15,750 bases of DNA, from the NCBI GenBank assembly GCA_035570275.1, contig DATMNI010000417.1, positions 1 through 15,750 of the forward strand, written 5' to 3'. The notes beneath the pieces are model-generated. The model did no database searches and had not been told where the DNA came from. It was given only the letters and a program-made list of their open reading frames with translations. The DNA comes from DATMNI01 sp035570275 (GTDB taxonomy: Bacteria; Acidobacteriota; Terriglobia; Bryobacterales; Bryobacteraceae). This document shows, piece after piece, positions 1 to 9,472 of this stretch (within the stretch, counting starts at the first letter, position 1; each line of letters begins with the position of its first letter). The translations under genes were made by a program, and so were the position numbers.

Positions 1-342
1 CGAATTACTCAGGCCGAACAGGAAATCGCGGACCAGTTGCTGTCCAGCAGGCGTGTCGCTACCGTTTGACTGCTTCCAGTTGCCATACCAGATCAGGTAA
101 GCTTTCGGCGTGTCCATGACGGAGCCGAAGTGGTTAATGATGGGGGACAGCGCACCGGTTGCGCCGTTGATGGGCGCGCCGTCAATCGGGTTGGTATCGT
201 GGGCGTTGACCGTGGGCCCATCGGCCTCAAACTGCTTTCCCCGGTCATTCTGGTTGCCCCCATCGTCGGCCAGCGCACCAGCAGCGCTTAGCACGAGCGC
301 CAGGGTAAAAGAGGCCAAACGGCCGCGAAGAACACTTTTCAT
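1..342 (-). CDS. Secreted EXORDIUM-like (phosphate-induced protein 1) family protein, N-terminal part
   Basis: Partial gene: 114 codons are visible and the frame is still open at the left edge. The protein starts with a signal peptide (basic MKSVLRGR, hydrophobic stretch, cleavage probably after ALA near residue 26), so it should be exported. A Gly/Asn/Asp-rich linker follows, then a segment around residues 60-112 containing KAYLIWYGNWKQSNGSDTPA and QQLVRDFLFGLS. The IWYGNW...RDFL pattern is what I know from the start of the EXORDIUM/phosphate-induced protein 1 family (PF04674), described in plants and also present in soil bacteria; its biochemical role is unclear. The ATG at 342 is preferred because GAGAGG lies just upstream; an in-frame ATG at 360 would add six residues. 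It is divergent from the sigma factor gene. The family call rests on one motif block, so confidence is moderate. Confidence 0.6.
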   Translation of the reverse strand, partial: MKSVLRGRLASFTLALVLSAAGALADDGGNQNDRGKQFEADGPTVNAHDTNPIDGAPINGATGALSPIINHFGSVMDTPKAYLIWYGNWKQSNGSDTPAGQQLVRDFLFGLSNS

Positions 343-393
343 TGTTTTCCTCTCATTCATTTGAGTTACTTCACATGGGTAAGCAATAGTTTC

Positions 394-408
394 GGCGGAA
401 AGTCCGCC
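394..408. repeat. Short perfect inverted repeat in the divergent intergenic region
   Basis: GGCGGA-AAG-TCCGCC, a 6-bp perfect stem with a 3-base loop, lies about 50 bases upstream of the EXORDIUM-like gene. It could be an operator or a leader hairpin for that gene. Nothing else in 343-482 is recognisable apart from AT-rich patches. Confidence 0.35.
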
Positions 409-482
409 CCTTAAGAAGTGTTAATTAAACAACGACACGTGAGCTAGGTTTCTGAGGCTGGCGATTCCACCGACTGGTCCAA

Positions 483-510
483 CTGACCCGCACGTGGGCT
501 GATATATAAT
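483..510 (+). promoter_or_regulatory. Putative sigma-70-type promoter of the ECF sigma gene
   Basis: CTGACC (483-488, four of six matches to TTGACA), a 16-base spacer, and a perfect TATAAT (505-510). Transcription would start near 517, about 20 bases before the GTG start at 537. This suggests housekeeping transcription of the sigma factor rather than autoregulation from an ECF-type promoter. Confidence 0.5.
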
Positions 511-536
511 CGGATCAACTTCGGAAGGCGGGGATT

Positions 537-1142
537 GTGGCGGATCATCCAGGCGAAATCACCCAACTGCTCGGCAAGTGGCGGAACGGCGACCACGACG
601 CCGAATCCAGATTATTCGAATTGCTGCTGCCGGATTTGCGGCGGATGGCCCGGCGCTACTTCCGCGGGGAGCGGGCGGGGCATACTCTGCAGGCGACGGC
701 GCTGGTGAACGAAGCGTTCCTGCGGTTGGTTCGGGCGAAGGGCATCGACTGGCAGGACCGCGGCCATTTCTTCGCGGTCGCCGCCAGAATGATGCGGCGT
801 TATCTGACCGACCATGCGAAGAATAAGCCGGGCGTCGTTTTTCTGGAGATGGAGGGCATCCCGGAGCCAGTGGCCGGCCGTTATCAGCGCGTGGAACTTA
901 CCTTGGCGGTGGATGCTCTCCTCGATGAGTTGGGAAAGGAATCGCCGCAGCGGCGCAGCGTGGTGGAGCTGAAGTTCTTTCTGGACTTGAGCGACGAAGA
1001 CGCCGCCCAGGCGCTGAACCTCACCCTGCATACCTTTCAGCGCGAGTGGTACCGGGCACGCCGCTGGCTATTCGAGCGATTGAGCGCGAATCCACGCGAA
1101 TCAGCCCGGGGCGAATCGGCGCGGGGCGCCCCCAGCGCGTGA
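537..1142 (+). CDS. ECF-family RNA polymerase sigma factor (ECF_sigma70/TIGR02999 type)
   Basis: A 201-residue sigma factor that would direct core RNA polymerase to a specific promoter set. Region 2 spans about residues 8-95, with the family pattern DLRRMARRYFRGERAGHTLQ, then ATALVNEAFLRLV and the -10-recognition part ending in RMMRRYLTDHAK. Region 4 spans about 118-182, with a helix-turn-helix in LSDEDAAQALNLTLHTFQRE. The short Arg/Ser/Gly/Ala-rich tail has no known role. The start is GTG, preceded by GGAAGG at 523-528 with good spacing. Sigma factors of this type in acidobacteria and planctomycetes are often encoded beside Ser/Thr kinases, and the next gene is one. No anti-sigma factor is visible, so control by the kinase is a reasonable inference, not something the sequence proves. 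Confidence 0.93.
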   Translation: MADHPGEITQLLGKWRNGDHDAESRLFELLLPDLRRMARRYFRGERAGHTLQATALVNEAFLRLVRAKGIDWQDRGHFFAVAARMMRRYLTDHAKNKPGVVFLEMEGIPEPVAGRYQRVELTLAVDALLDELGKESPQRRSVVELKFFLDLSDEDAAQALNLTLHTFQREWYRARRWLFERLSANPRESARGESARGAPSA

Positions 1143-1227
1143 TGGCCACCGCGGCGTGTTGCCCGACTGGTCCGGGCCGGTAGACAACCGCCGGAATGGC
1201 GGCGACTGCTCCCCGGACTAACTTTCT

Positions 1228-1269
1228 AGTACTGAATCTCCAGTACCGAATGATCAGTACTAAATTTAC
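1228..1269 (+). promoter_or_regulatory. Three direct repeats of AGTAC(T/C)(G/A)AAT at exact 14-bp spacing
   Basis: AGTACTGAAT at 1228, AGTACCGAAT at 1242 and AGTACTAAAT at 1256, each followed by four unconserved bases. A further AGTACTTTT lies at 1321, between the likely -35 and -10 positions of the kinase gene promoter. AGTACT is itself a 6-bp palindrome. Position and periodicity fit an operator array for a DNA-binding protein controlling the kinase and the genes after it. Confidence 0.5.
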
Positions 1270-1334
1270 AAAAACCCCCTTCGCTAGGCTGCTAAAATTG
1301 CGTTTCGTTTCAGCAACAGTAGTACTTTTCACGA

Positions 1335-1340
1335 GTTTCG
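1335..1340 (+). promoter_or_regulatory. Putative -10 box for the kinase gene
   Basis: Perfect TATAAT 58 bases before the kinase ATG. No good -35 hexamer lies 16-18 bases upstream, so an activator or an alternative sigma factor may be needed. An AGTACT copy sits at 1321-1326, inside the spacer. Confidence 0.4.
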
Positions 1341-1398
1341 CCAGTATAATGAATTTGTCGCGACTGCTGCGAGTCCGCGCAACTGCTCGCGAACTCCC

Positions 1399-3399
<2,001 letters not shown>

Positions 3400-3401
3400 C
3401 C

Positions 3402-5675
3402 ATGGCGGGCCTCTTTCGGTGGTGGCTGGCCGCGCAAACTCTGGCCGCGGCACTCAGCGCGGCTACGTGCTCGCCAGCCGCGATGAAAGCTGACGATAGC
3501 CGGAAGGGCACGCTCAACGAGCGCGATTGCCGTATGGCGGACGCCTTCAAGGATGCACCCGAGGACAAGGCGTTTGTCGACGTGTACACCATCGCCGTTC
3601 CGGAAGCCGGCATGCTGACTGTAGAGGCATCGTCGTCGCAGTTCACGGCACAGGTCCGCCTCTACGATGGGCGCGGCCGGCGGCTGGCGGGAACGGAGAG
3701 CGGCGCCGGGCTGCGGGCGGAGGTTCAGGCCGGCCAGCACACGGTGTATGTCTCCTCCGAGGGCGTCAAGACCGGGACTTACACGATTGTGACGAGTTTC
3801 AAAGCCACACCGGGCTGTGCGGAGCGCGGGGCGGCTCCGAACGGCGAAATCGCGGGCGACTTGAGTCTGGGGGACTGCCGTCATCCCATCGCCATCAAAC
3901 AGCGCGGAACCCTGATTGTGGAATTGCAGGCCGCCGATGCGGAATTGATTTTGCGCCAGGGCCGGCAGGAATTGCAGAGGGACCCGGCCAGAATCGCCCG
4001 CGAGCTGGAAGGGGACTACACCATCGTGGTGCACCCCACCCGCCCGCGAGGTGGAGCCTACAGGCTGCAAACGGTCTTTTGCCCCGGTGCGCGGGAATTG
4101 AGCCTCAACGCGCCGGTGGAGGCAGCCGTTTCGGAGGCGTGCCGCGCGGCGACCGGCGACGGCCCTCAAACCTACTCCTTGAAACTGGCGGCCGGGGCGC
4201 TGGTTTCGGTGACGTTGCAGGGGCGTGGGTTCTCATTGCCGGGCGTGGAACTGCTGGTGATGCTGTCCGGCTCGGGAGTTGAGAGTGTGGAGGGCAAGCC
4301 TCCGCTGACACGCGCACTCGGAGCTGGAACGTATGCCATCTCGGTCAAGGTTCCCAAAGGGGTCACCGGTTCCTATTCGCTGACGGCCCGCAGCCTGTGC
4401 CGGTTGACGGAGGTCAAGCCGAATACGGCTGCTACGGGCGCATTCACCGCGGGGGGCTGCAACTCCGGCACGATCCTTAACAACCGGGAGTCATTCCCGG
4501 CCGTCCTTTACCACTTGCGGACCGACCAGAGTTGCGAGTTCAGCCCGGCCATCGAACCAAAGGGAGTCGTCAAGTTCACGTTGCTGGACCTCGCAGGCAA
4601 ACCAGCATCCTCGCCATTTTTGCGGCCGGGAGAGCATTTGGTGATGGTCAGCGCAGTGGTCCCCGGGCTGGGTTCTGGCGGCAGGTCATTCCGGCTGGAA
4701 ACCCGCTGCCGGCGGGCCTGCGTGCCCGACGAACTGCGCCTCAACGAGATTCAGGATGGGCGGATCTCGCCCAACGATTGCCGGCTGAGCGACATCGTGC
4801 CTACTGGCGACACGTCTCTGGCGCACTTGTACAGCTTCCGGTTGACGCGGACGGTCACCGTGCAATTCGCTTTCCCGGGCGGAGATTCCGGCGCATCCCT
4901 GATGCTCTTGAAAGGCGACGGCGTCAGGAAGGAACTCGTCGAAGAGAACGCGGAGATCCGCCGCAGTTTGCAGAGCGGCGTCTATTCCGTGGTGGTGAAG
5001 TTGCCGAGACCCATGGCATACAAATTGCGGGCCGTGGTGCCGTGTACGCCGATCAACCTGCAAACCGATCAGCCGGTTTCGGGCACGCTCTCCGAAACGG
5101 ATTGCTATGATGGCACGGGATCGTATTACCGGCGATATCGAATTCTTCCCGACCAGACAGCGGTGCTGGAATTGACCGCGGCATCGCAGAACTTCGATCC
5201 GGCGCTGAAACTTTCGGACGCCAATGGCTTGCAGGCTGCCAATACGGGTACGGCTGGCGGGCAACCAGCGGCCATCCGGCGCCTCGTCGAATCGGGTGGA
5301 GATTATGCGGTGCAAATCGACTCGGCAAACTCCGATGGCGCCGGTGCGTTCAGTCTCGGCCGCAAGCTGTTTCCGTTGCGCGAACTGGAACCGAACCAGC
5401 CTGGTCCCGTCGCCGAATTCCTCGACCCGGACTGCCTCGAAACTACCTGTGTGCATTACTACCGCGTCCGCCTGGATGGAGACGTAACCCTCCGCCTGAA
5501 CCTGAAGGTTCCGTTCGCCTCGATTCTGGAGTTGCTGGATGCCAACTGGAACCCCCTGGAGAAAGGCGAAACCGAGATCCGCAGCCGTATGAAGGCCGAT
5601 CGCTACATCATTCGCGTGAGCACGAAAAGTCGAACCTACGGCAGCTACATATTGACCGCCGGCACGGGGAATTGA
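3402..5675 (+). CDS. Exported protein with about seven Cys-containing PPC-like beta modules
   Basis: A 757-residue protein beginning with an export signal (MAGLFRWWLA..., hydrophobic to about residue 22). The ATAATC at 18-23 resembles a lipobox only weakly. The body is a chain of roughly 90-110-residue modules. Each opens with a line like G-x-L-x-x-x-D-C (RKGTLNERDC, AGDLSLGDC, GRISPNDC, SGTLSETDC), followed by strands ending in G-x-Y-x-I/V-x-V before the next Cys. The last module (YYRVRLDGDVTLRLNL ... YIIRVSTKSRTYGSYILTAG) looks like a bacterial pre-peptidase C-terminal (PPC) domain. No peptidase or other catalytic motif is visible. The ATG at 3402 is preferred; a TTG at 3378 would overlap the kinase. 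The gene is 2 bases downstream of the kinase, so co-transcription is likely. Function unknown; a binding or structural role in the envelope is plausible. Confidence 0.75.
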   Translation: MAGLFRWWLAAQTLAAALSAATCSPAAMKADDSRKGTLNERDCRMADAFKDAPEDKAFVDVYTIAVPEAGMLTVEASSSQFTAQVRLYDGRGRRLAGTESGAGLRAEVQAGQHTVYVSSEGVKTGTYTIVTSFKATPGCAERGAAPNGEIAGDLSLGDCRHPIAIKQRGTLIVELQAADAELILRQGRQELQRDPARIARELEGDYTIVVHPTRPRGGAYRLQTVFCPGARELSLNAPVEAAVSEACRAATGDGPQTYSLKLAAGALVSVTLQGRGFSLPGVELLVMLSGSGVESVEGKPPLTRALGAGTYAISVKVPKGVTGSYSLTARSLCRLTEVKPNTAATGAFTAGGCNSGTILNNRESFPAVLYHLRTDQSCEFSPAIEPKGVVKFTLLDLAGKPASSPFLRPGEHLVMVSAVVPGLGSGGRSFRLETRCRRACVPDELRLNEIQDGRISPNDCRLSDIVPTGDTSLAHLYSFRLTRTVTVQFAFPGGDSGASLMLLKGDGVRKELVEENAEIRRSLQSGVYSVVVKLPRPMAYKLRAVVPCTPINLQTDQPVSGTLSETDCYDGTGSYYRRYRILPDQTAVLELTAASQNFDPALKLSDANGLQAANTGTAGGQPAAIRRLVESGGDYAVQIDSANSDGAGAFSLGRKLFPLRELEPNQPGPVAEFLDPDCLETTCVHYYRVRLDGDVTLRLNLKVPFASILELLDANWNPLEKGETEIRSRMKADRYIIRVSTKSRTYGSYILTAGTGN

Positions 5676-5682
5676 GGAGACC

Positions 5683-6696
5683 ATGGGAGAATCGCGGAAG
5701 CCAGCAGGCTATCTCTCGCAAAGCCGCCAGGAACGCCAAGAAAACAAGCGAATGTCTTCTTTGCGGCCTTTGCGCCTTGGCGAGACAATCTGTTTTTGTT
5801 TGGCCTTCCTGCTGGCGCTTCCCTCGCTGGGTATGGCGCAGACGCCGGCCGGTTCCCGTTTGGTCGTCCACACGGTCAGCAACAGCATCAAGGTGAACAT
5901 CGGTTCGAAAGCGCCTGAGCCTTCGGTCCGGGTACAGGACGAAAACGGCCGGCCGGTAGCTGACGCAACGGTAACGTTCACCATCATTTCGCCGGACGCC
6001 GCCGGCCCGGGGGCCACCTTCGCGGGCGGCGCCAGGTCTTTGCGCGTGACCACCGATGCGGCAGGCGATGCGGTGGCTTTCGGCCTGCGCCCCAACCAGG
6101 TGCAAGGCCGCTACCTCATCGAAATTCAAGCTCAAAAGCCGCTCATGCTCTCGGCCGAAACGCCGGTCTCGGTCGCCGCCGAGAATGCCATGGAGATCAA
6201 GCGCCTGGTAATCGCGCCGGGCGACGCTTTCATCAATAACCTGTGCAAGAAAACCTCGGGCGAACCGAAAGTGCAGGTGCAGGATGAGCAGGGCAAGCCC
6301 GTGATCGGAGCCGATGTGACATTCCGGCTGCCGGCCACTGGCGCAGGCGGAGTCTTTACCGGGGGCAGCGCCACGCGCCTCGCAAACACCGACGATTCCG
6401 GTCAGGCCATGGTGAAGGGATTCGTGCCGAACAAGACCACGGGCGTTTTCGCAGTGGAGGCGGTCGCCTCGATACTGAATCTCCGGGCCAATGCCGTGGT
6501 TTCCGGGTCCAACGTAAGGCAGAGCTGCTTTCCGACGCTTCTGGTGGTGATTGGCACGGGCGCGCTGGCTGCCGCCGCCGGGCTGGCGGTCGGGAAGAAG
6601 GGTTCCAGCAGCAGTTCCGCCCCCGCCCCCACTCCGGCCAATCCGTCCACCATCGGCATCGGTTCCGGCGGCGACCCCCGATTTGGCGGGCACTGA
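5683..6696 (+). CDS. Exported, membrane-anchored protein with two Big_1-like Ig domains
   Basis: 337 residues from the ATG at 5683, which follows the previous stop by 7 bases and has GGAG only 3 bases upstream. The signal peptide proper begins near residue 24 (MSSLRPLRLGETICFCLAFL, cleavage after GMAQ around 53). An ATG at 5752 would remove the odd basic leader, which comes from an inserted repeat. Two similar domains follow, about 60-165 and 172-275, each with VRVQDENGRPVADATVTF-type strands and a T-D-x-x-G turn, as in invasin-type bacterial Ig domains (Big_1). A hydrophobic helix (about 284-304), GKKG and a Ser/Pro/Gly-rich tail end the protein, which suggests anchoring by the C-terminus. 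It has no catalytic motif. Co-transcription with its neighbours is likely; a surface or envelope structural role is inferred. Confidence 0.75.
   Translation: MGESRKPAGYLSQSRQERQENKRMSSLRPLRLGETICFCLAFLLALPSLGMAQTPAGSRLVVHTVSNSIKVNIGSKAPEPSVRVQDENGRPVADATVTFTIISPDAAGPGATFAGGARSLRVTTDAAGDAVAFGLRPNQVQGRYLIEIQAQKPLMLSAETPVSVAAENAMEIKRLVIAPGDAFINNLCKKTSGEPKVQVQDEQGKPVIGADVTFRLPATGAGGVFTGGSATRLANTDDSGQAMVKGFVPNKTTGVFAVEAVASILNLRANAVVSGSNVRQSCFPTLLVVIGTGALAAAAGLAVGKKGSSSSSAPAPTPANPSTIGIGSGGDPRFGGH
5713..5786. repeat. Imperfect inverted repeat (TCTCGC...GCCAAG hairpin type) at the 5' end of the Big_1-like gene
   Basis: The left arm (about 5714-5742) and the reverse complement of the right arm (about 5757-5785) match at about 22 of 29 positions, sharing TCTCGC, AAG, CGC and AAGAA blocks. 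Sequences of the kind 'cgcaaag-cgccaag' are a familiar dispersed intergenic repeat in many environmental bacteria. Here the repeat supplies the N-terminal leader and first signal-peptide codons. Confidence 0.6.
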
Positions 6697-6709
6697 GGCC
6701 AGGAGAACC

Positions 6710-7042
6710 ATGATGAAATCCAGTCATCAGATTCTTTTCAGCCTCTGGTGGGACGAAGCCTGGTGGGACGAACCCTGGTGGGACGAACCCTGGTGGGGCA
6801 GATTGTCAAGGGTACCCTCTGGGTCCGGCGGATTGCCAATCCGCCGCACCCTCGAAAGTCCCTTGTGGAAGTTCGGCTGCGCGCCAACTCCCGGCGGGCG
6901 GATTGCCAATCCGCCGCAGCTTGCCAAGCTGCCCCACAAGGCGCCACGGGCGACTTTCATTCTTCCCCCTGTGCGCCCGGCGCACATCGAGCCCCGCCTG
7001 CTGCCGGTGCCGCAGGCGCCGGAAAGGAGTACCCGTTCGTGA
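6710..7042 (+). CDS. 110-codon frame made of repeats, translationally overlapping the next gene
   Basis: ATGATG follows an AGGAG ribosome site (6700-6704) right after the Big_1-like gene. The product starts MMKSSHQILFSLWWDEAWWD, then contains WWDEP copies and residues read from dispersed repeats (GGRIANPPQLAKLPHKA), and ends in a stop (7040-7042) that overlaps the GTG of the next gene as GTGA. It resembles no family I know. Two readings are possible: a real start of the downstream gene was separated from its body by repeat insertion, or the frame now serves as a leader that couples translation. The protein itself is probably without function. Confidence 0.35.
   Translation: MMKSSHQILFSLWWDEAWWDEPWWDEPWWGRLSRVPSGSGGLPIRRTLESPLWKFGCAPTPGGRIANPPQLAKLPHKAPRATFILPPVRPAHIEPRLLPVPQAPERSTRS
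6746..6797 (+). repeat. 15-bp tandem repeat TGGTGGGACGAA(G/C)CC, three full copies and part of a fourth
   Basis: Units at 6746, 6761 and 6776, and a partial TGGTGGG at 6791 that runs into the next repeat. Copies two and three are identical, which suggests recent expansion. Confidence 0.8.
6793..6919. repeat. Dispersed repeat with two near-palindromic GGCGGATTGCCAATCCGCC cores
   Basis: The 19-bp core occurs at 6827-6845 and again at 6897-6915, 70 bases apart. The part before the first core (GGGGCAG...GGGTACCCTCTGGGTCCGG) matches 15315-15366, so this is a genome-dispersed element rather than gene sequence. Confidence 0.75.
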
Positions 7043-9456
7043 GAGGCCCGCGGCTTTGCCAGACGGCCCTGTTCCTGGTTACGGCGGCAAGCTTCACGGC
7101 GGCAGGCGCCTTTTCTCAGGTGACGGTGCAGAACAATTGCCCGCTGGATAGCGGTGAAGTAGGCTGGCCCTACAGCGTGCAACTCCTGGCCGGCGGCGGG
7201 CGGGCGCCTTACACCTGGAACATCGACACTGCCCTGCCGAAGGGACTGATTCTCCACAACGGCGGCGATGGGACTCCGCCCAGAATCGACGGCACGCCAC
7301 AAGCGGCTATCGACAACTTCAACTTCACCCTGACGGCGATTGACAATGTCGGCTCGCCGGGCCGGAAGGTCTGTTCGCTCAGCATCAAACCGGTGTTAGC
7401 GATTTCGCCTCCGGCGTTCGGCAGCCTCCCGATCGACACGCCGTATTCCTTCCAACTGCTGGCTACCGGCGGCATTCCGCCCTACACTTTCAACTGGTCC
7501 GGATCTACGCCCCCGGGCCTCACGTTGAGTTCCAGCGGGCTGATCGCCGGTGCGCCCACACAGGGCTCCAGCGTGCCTTATGCCTTCAGCGTCGCCCTGC
7601 AAGATGGCATCAAGGCGCTGGTGCAGCAGACATTTCAGATCACCGTCAGGAACACGCTGACCATTACCGGCCCGTCGGCGCTGCCTGCCGGCGTGGTGGG
7701 CAAACCATACTCCACGCAACTGACCGCACAGTTGGGAACACCGCCGTATTCGTGGGTGGCCCTTCAGGGATCGCCTCCAGACGGGTTAAGGCTTGACGCG
7801 ACCGGCCTCATCAGCGGCACCCCGAGCACGCCGACGTCGAACAATGCCTTTTCCGTGCGGGTGGCCGACACGAAAAACGCGGTTGACCTGAGGACCTTCA
7901 GCATCCAGATTAACAAGACCGCGTTGACGGTCAATCCCGTCACCTTGCCGCAGGGCTTTGTGGGCGCGGCGTACAGCGGCGCCGCTCTGAGCGCCACCGG
8001 AGGCATCGGTCCGTACACCTGGTCGATTTCCGCCGGCGCGCTGCCGCCGGGGCTCACACTGAGCAGCACCACCGGGGCGATCGCGGGAATACCGCAGCAA
8101 CCCGCCACTTTCGACGGCGTCACCAAGGCGGCGACCTATAACTTCAGCACCCAGGTCCAGGACGCCCAGGGGACGGCTGCGACCCTGGACCTGTCGATTG
8201 TCATCAACCTGGGCCCGCTCATTACCACCCCGGCGTTGAATCTGGCCTCCATCGGCAAGCCCTACAACCAGACGCTGACCGCCAGCGGCGGCGTCACGCC
8301 TTACCAATGGTCTCTGGCCGCGAACTCCGATCCGCTGCGCAACGCCGGGCTGGACCTGAACCCCACCACCGGCCAAATTACGGGAACCCCCGCCGGGCCG
8401 CCCAAGGCGTTAAGTATCCAACTCGAGGTGCGCGACAAGTTCGGCGCGCTGGGAACGGCAGCCTTTCCGCTGGTCTTGACCGACCTGGCAGTGACCACCA
8501 ACCCAAGCCTGCCCGACGGTTTTCCGGGAGAACTCTACCCGCCGCTGAAGTTGGCGGCAATCGGGGGCAGCGGGAAATACTTGTGGACTGCCAGCGGCAG
8601 TTTGCCTCCCGGCCTGAGTCTGGCAGCCGACGGCACCCTTTCGGGAACGCCCACCGCGGTGAACTTGTACACCTTCACGGCAACGCTGGGCGATGGCCTG
8701 CTCTCGGTTGGAGTTGATTTTACTCTCTCAATCAAGCTGCGGCCCATTGTGCCCGCGATCACGGGCGTATCCAGCAGCGTGGCGCCGCGGTTGCAGCCGC
8801 AGATCAAGGTTGGAATCCCACAGGCCTATGCCGTGGATATCGCCGGCACGCTGACACTGGCGTTCCAGGCCGCGACTCAGACCGCCACCGACGACCCGAT
8901 GATTGATTTCTCCGGCGGTGGGCGCAGCGTGAACTTTACGATTCCGGCAGGTAATACCGATGCCGTGTTCGGCAACACTGCCTTCATCGGTTTACAGACC
9001 GGGACGACGGCGGGCAATTTGACGCTCTCCGCCGTCTTCACCGCGGCCGGTGCGCCCCTGGTCCCCAATTCGACCGTCGCGGTGACAACCGCCATTCTGG
9101 CGCAGAAGCCCGCCGTCACGTCGCCGCTCACGGTCAATCTGAGCCCCACCACCGCGGGCGTCGATTTCGAAGTCACGGTGACCGGTTACTCCACCACGCG
9201 CGAAATGACCGACGCCAGCTTCGATTTCACGTCGAAGAACAATTTCAACCTGACCACGGGCACCGTCACGGCCGCCAACTTTGGGGCCGCCGCGACGTCC
9301 TGGTATGCCAGCGCTGCATCGCTCGCGTCAGGCGGCACGTTCGTTTTCACGCAACCGTTCAAGGTGACCGGCGATAAGACTGGTATAGGCAGCGTGACGG
9401 TTACGCTGAAAAACACCGCGGGAACTTCGGCGACAGCCACCGCGAATTTCCCGTAA
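7039..9456 (+). CDS. Exported protein with six putative-Ig (He_PIG) modules
   Basis: 805 residues from GTG 7039, chosen because AAGGAG lies at 7024-7029 and a good signal peptide follows at once (VRGPRLCQTALFLVTAASFT, cleavage near residue 26 before QVTVQNN). The same frame stays open up to 6748, but that part reads through dispersed repeats. Residues about 28-565 form six tandem modules of about 90 residues with the He_PIG signature: G-x-P-Y-S-x-x-L, then GG-x-x-PYTW, LPPGLTL, and G-x-I-x-GTP (for example GALPPGLTLSSTTGAIAG). Residues about 570-805 are a separate beta-rich, Thr/Ala-rich region I do not recognise. No anchor, sorting signal or catalytic residues are visible. It is last in the cassette, before a likely bidirectional terminator. 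The protein is probably secreted and adhesive or structural (inference). Confidence 0.8.
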   Translation: MRGPRLCQTALFLVTAASFTAAGAFSQVTVQNNCPLDSGEVGWPYSVQLLAGGGRAPYTWNIDTALPKGLILHNGGDGTPPRIDGTPQAAIDNFNFTLTAIDNVGSPGRKVCSLSIKPVLAISPPAFGSLPIDTPYSFQLLATGGIPPYTFNWSGSTPPGLTLSSSGLIAGAPTQGSSVPYAFSVALQDGIKALVQQTFQITVRNTLTITGPSALPAGVVGKPYSTQLTAQLGTPPYSWVALQGSPPDGLRLDATGLISGTPSTPTSNNAFSVRVADTKNAVDLRTFSIQINKTALTVNPVTLPQGFVGAAYSGAALSATGGIGPYTWSISAGALPPGLTLSSTTGAIAGIPQQPATFDGVTKAATYNFSTQVQDAQGTAATLDLSIVINLGPLITTPALNLASIGKPYNQTLTASGGVTPYQWSLAANSDPLRNAGLDLNPTTGQITGTPAGPPKALSIQLEVRDKFGALGTAAFPLVLTDLAVTTNPSLPDGFPGELYPPLKLAAIGGSGKYLWTASGSLPPGLSLAADGTLSGTPTAVNLYTFTATLGDGLLSVGVDFTLSIKLRPIVPAITGVSSSVAPRLQPQIKVGIPQAYAVDIAGTLTLAFQAATQTATDDPMIDFSGGGRSVNFTIPAGNTDAVFGNTAFIGLQTGTTAGNLTLSAVFTAAGAPLVPNSTVAVTTAILAQKPAVTSPLTVNLSPTTAGVDFEVTVTGYSTTREMTDASFDFTSKNNFNLTTGTVTAANFGAAATSWYASAASLASGGTFVFTQPFKVTGDKTGIGSVTVTLKNTAGTSATATANFP

Positions 9457-9472
9457 GGTTAGTTAGGAAGCT

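Noticed and set aside
4686..5684. Long minus-strand frame opposite the PPC-like gene
   Set aside because: Shadow frame with His/Arg/Gln-rich composition and no recognisable domain.
5608..6711. Long minus-strand frame opposite the Big_1-like gene
   Set aside because: Shadow frame; its low-complexity ends come from the hairpin repeat and Ser/Pro-rich tail on the coding strand.
6748..7038. Upstream extension of the He_PIG protein to 902 residues
   Set aside because: It reads through tandem and dispersed repeats and would bury the signal peptide; GTG 7039 has a good ribosome site.
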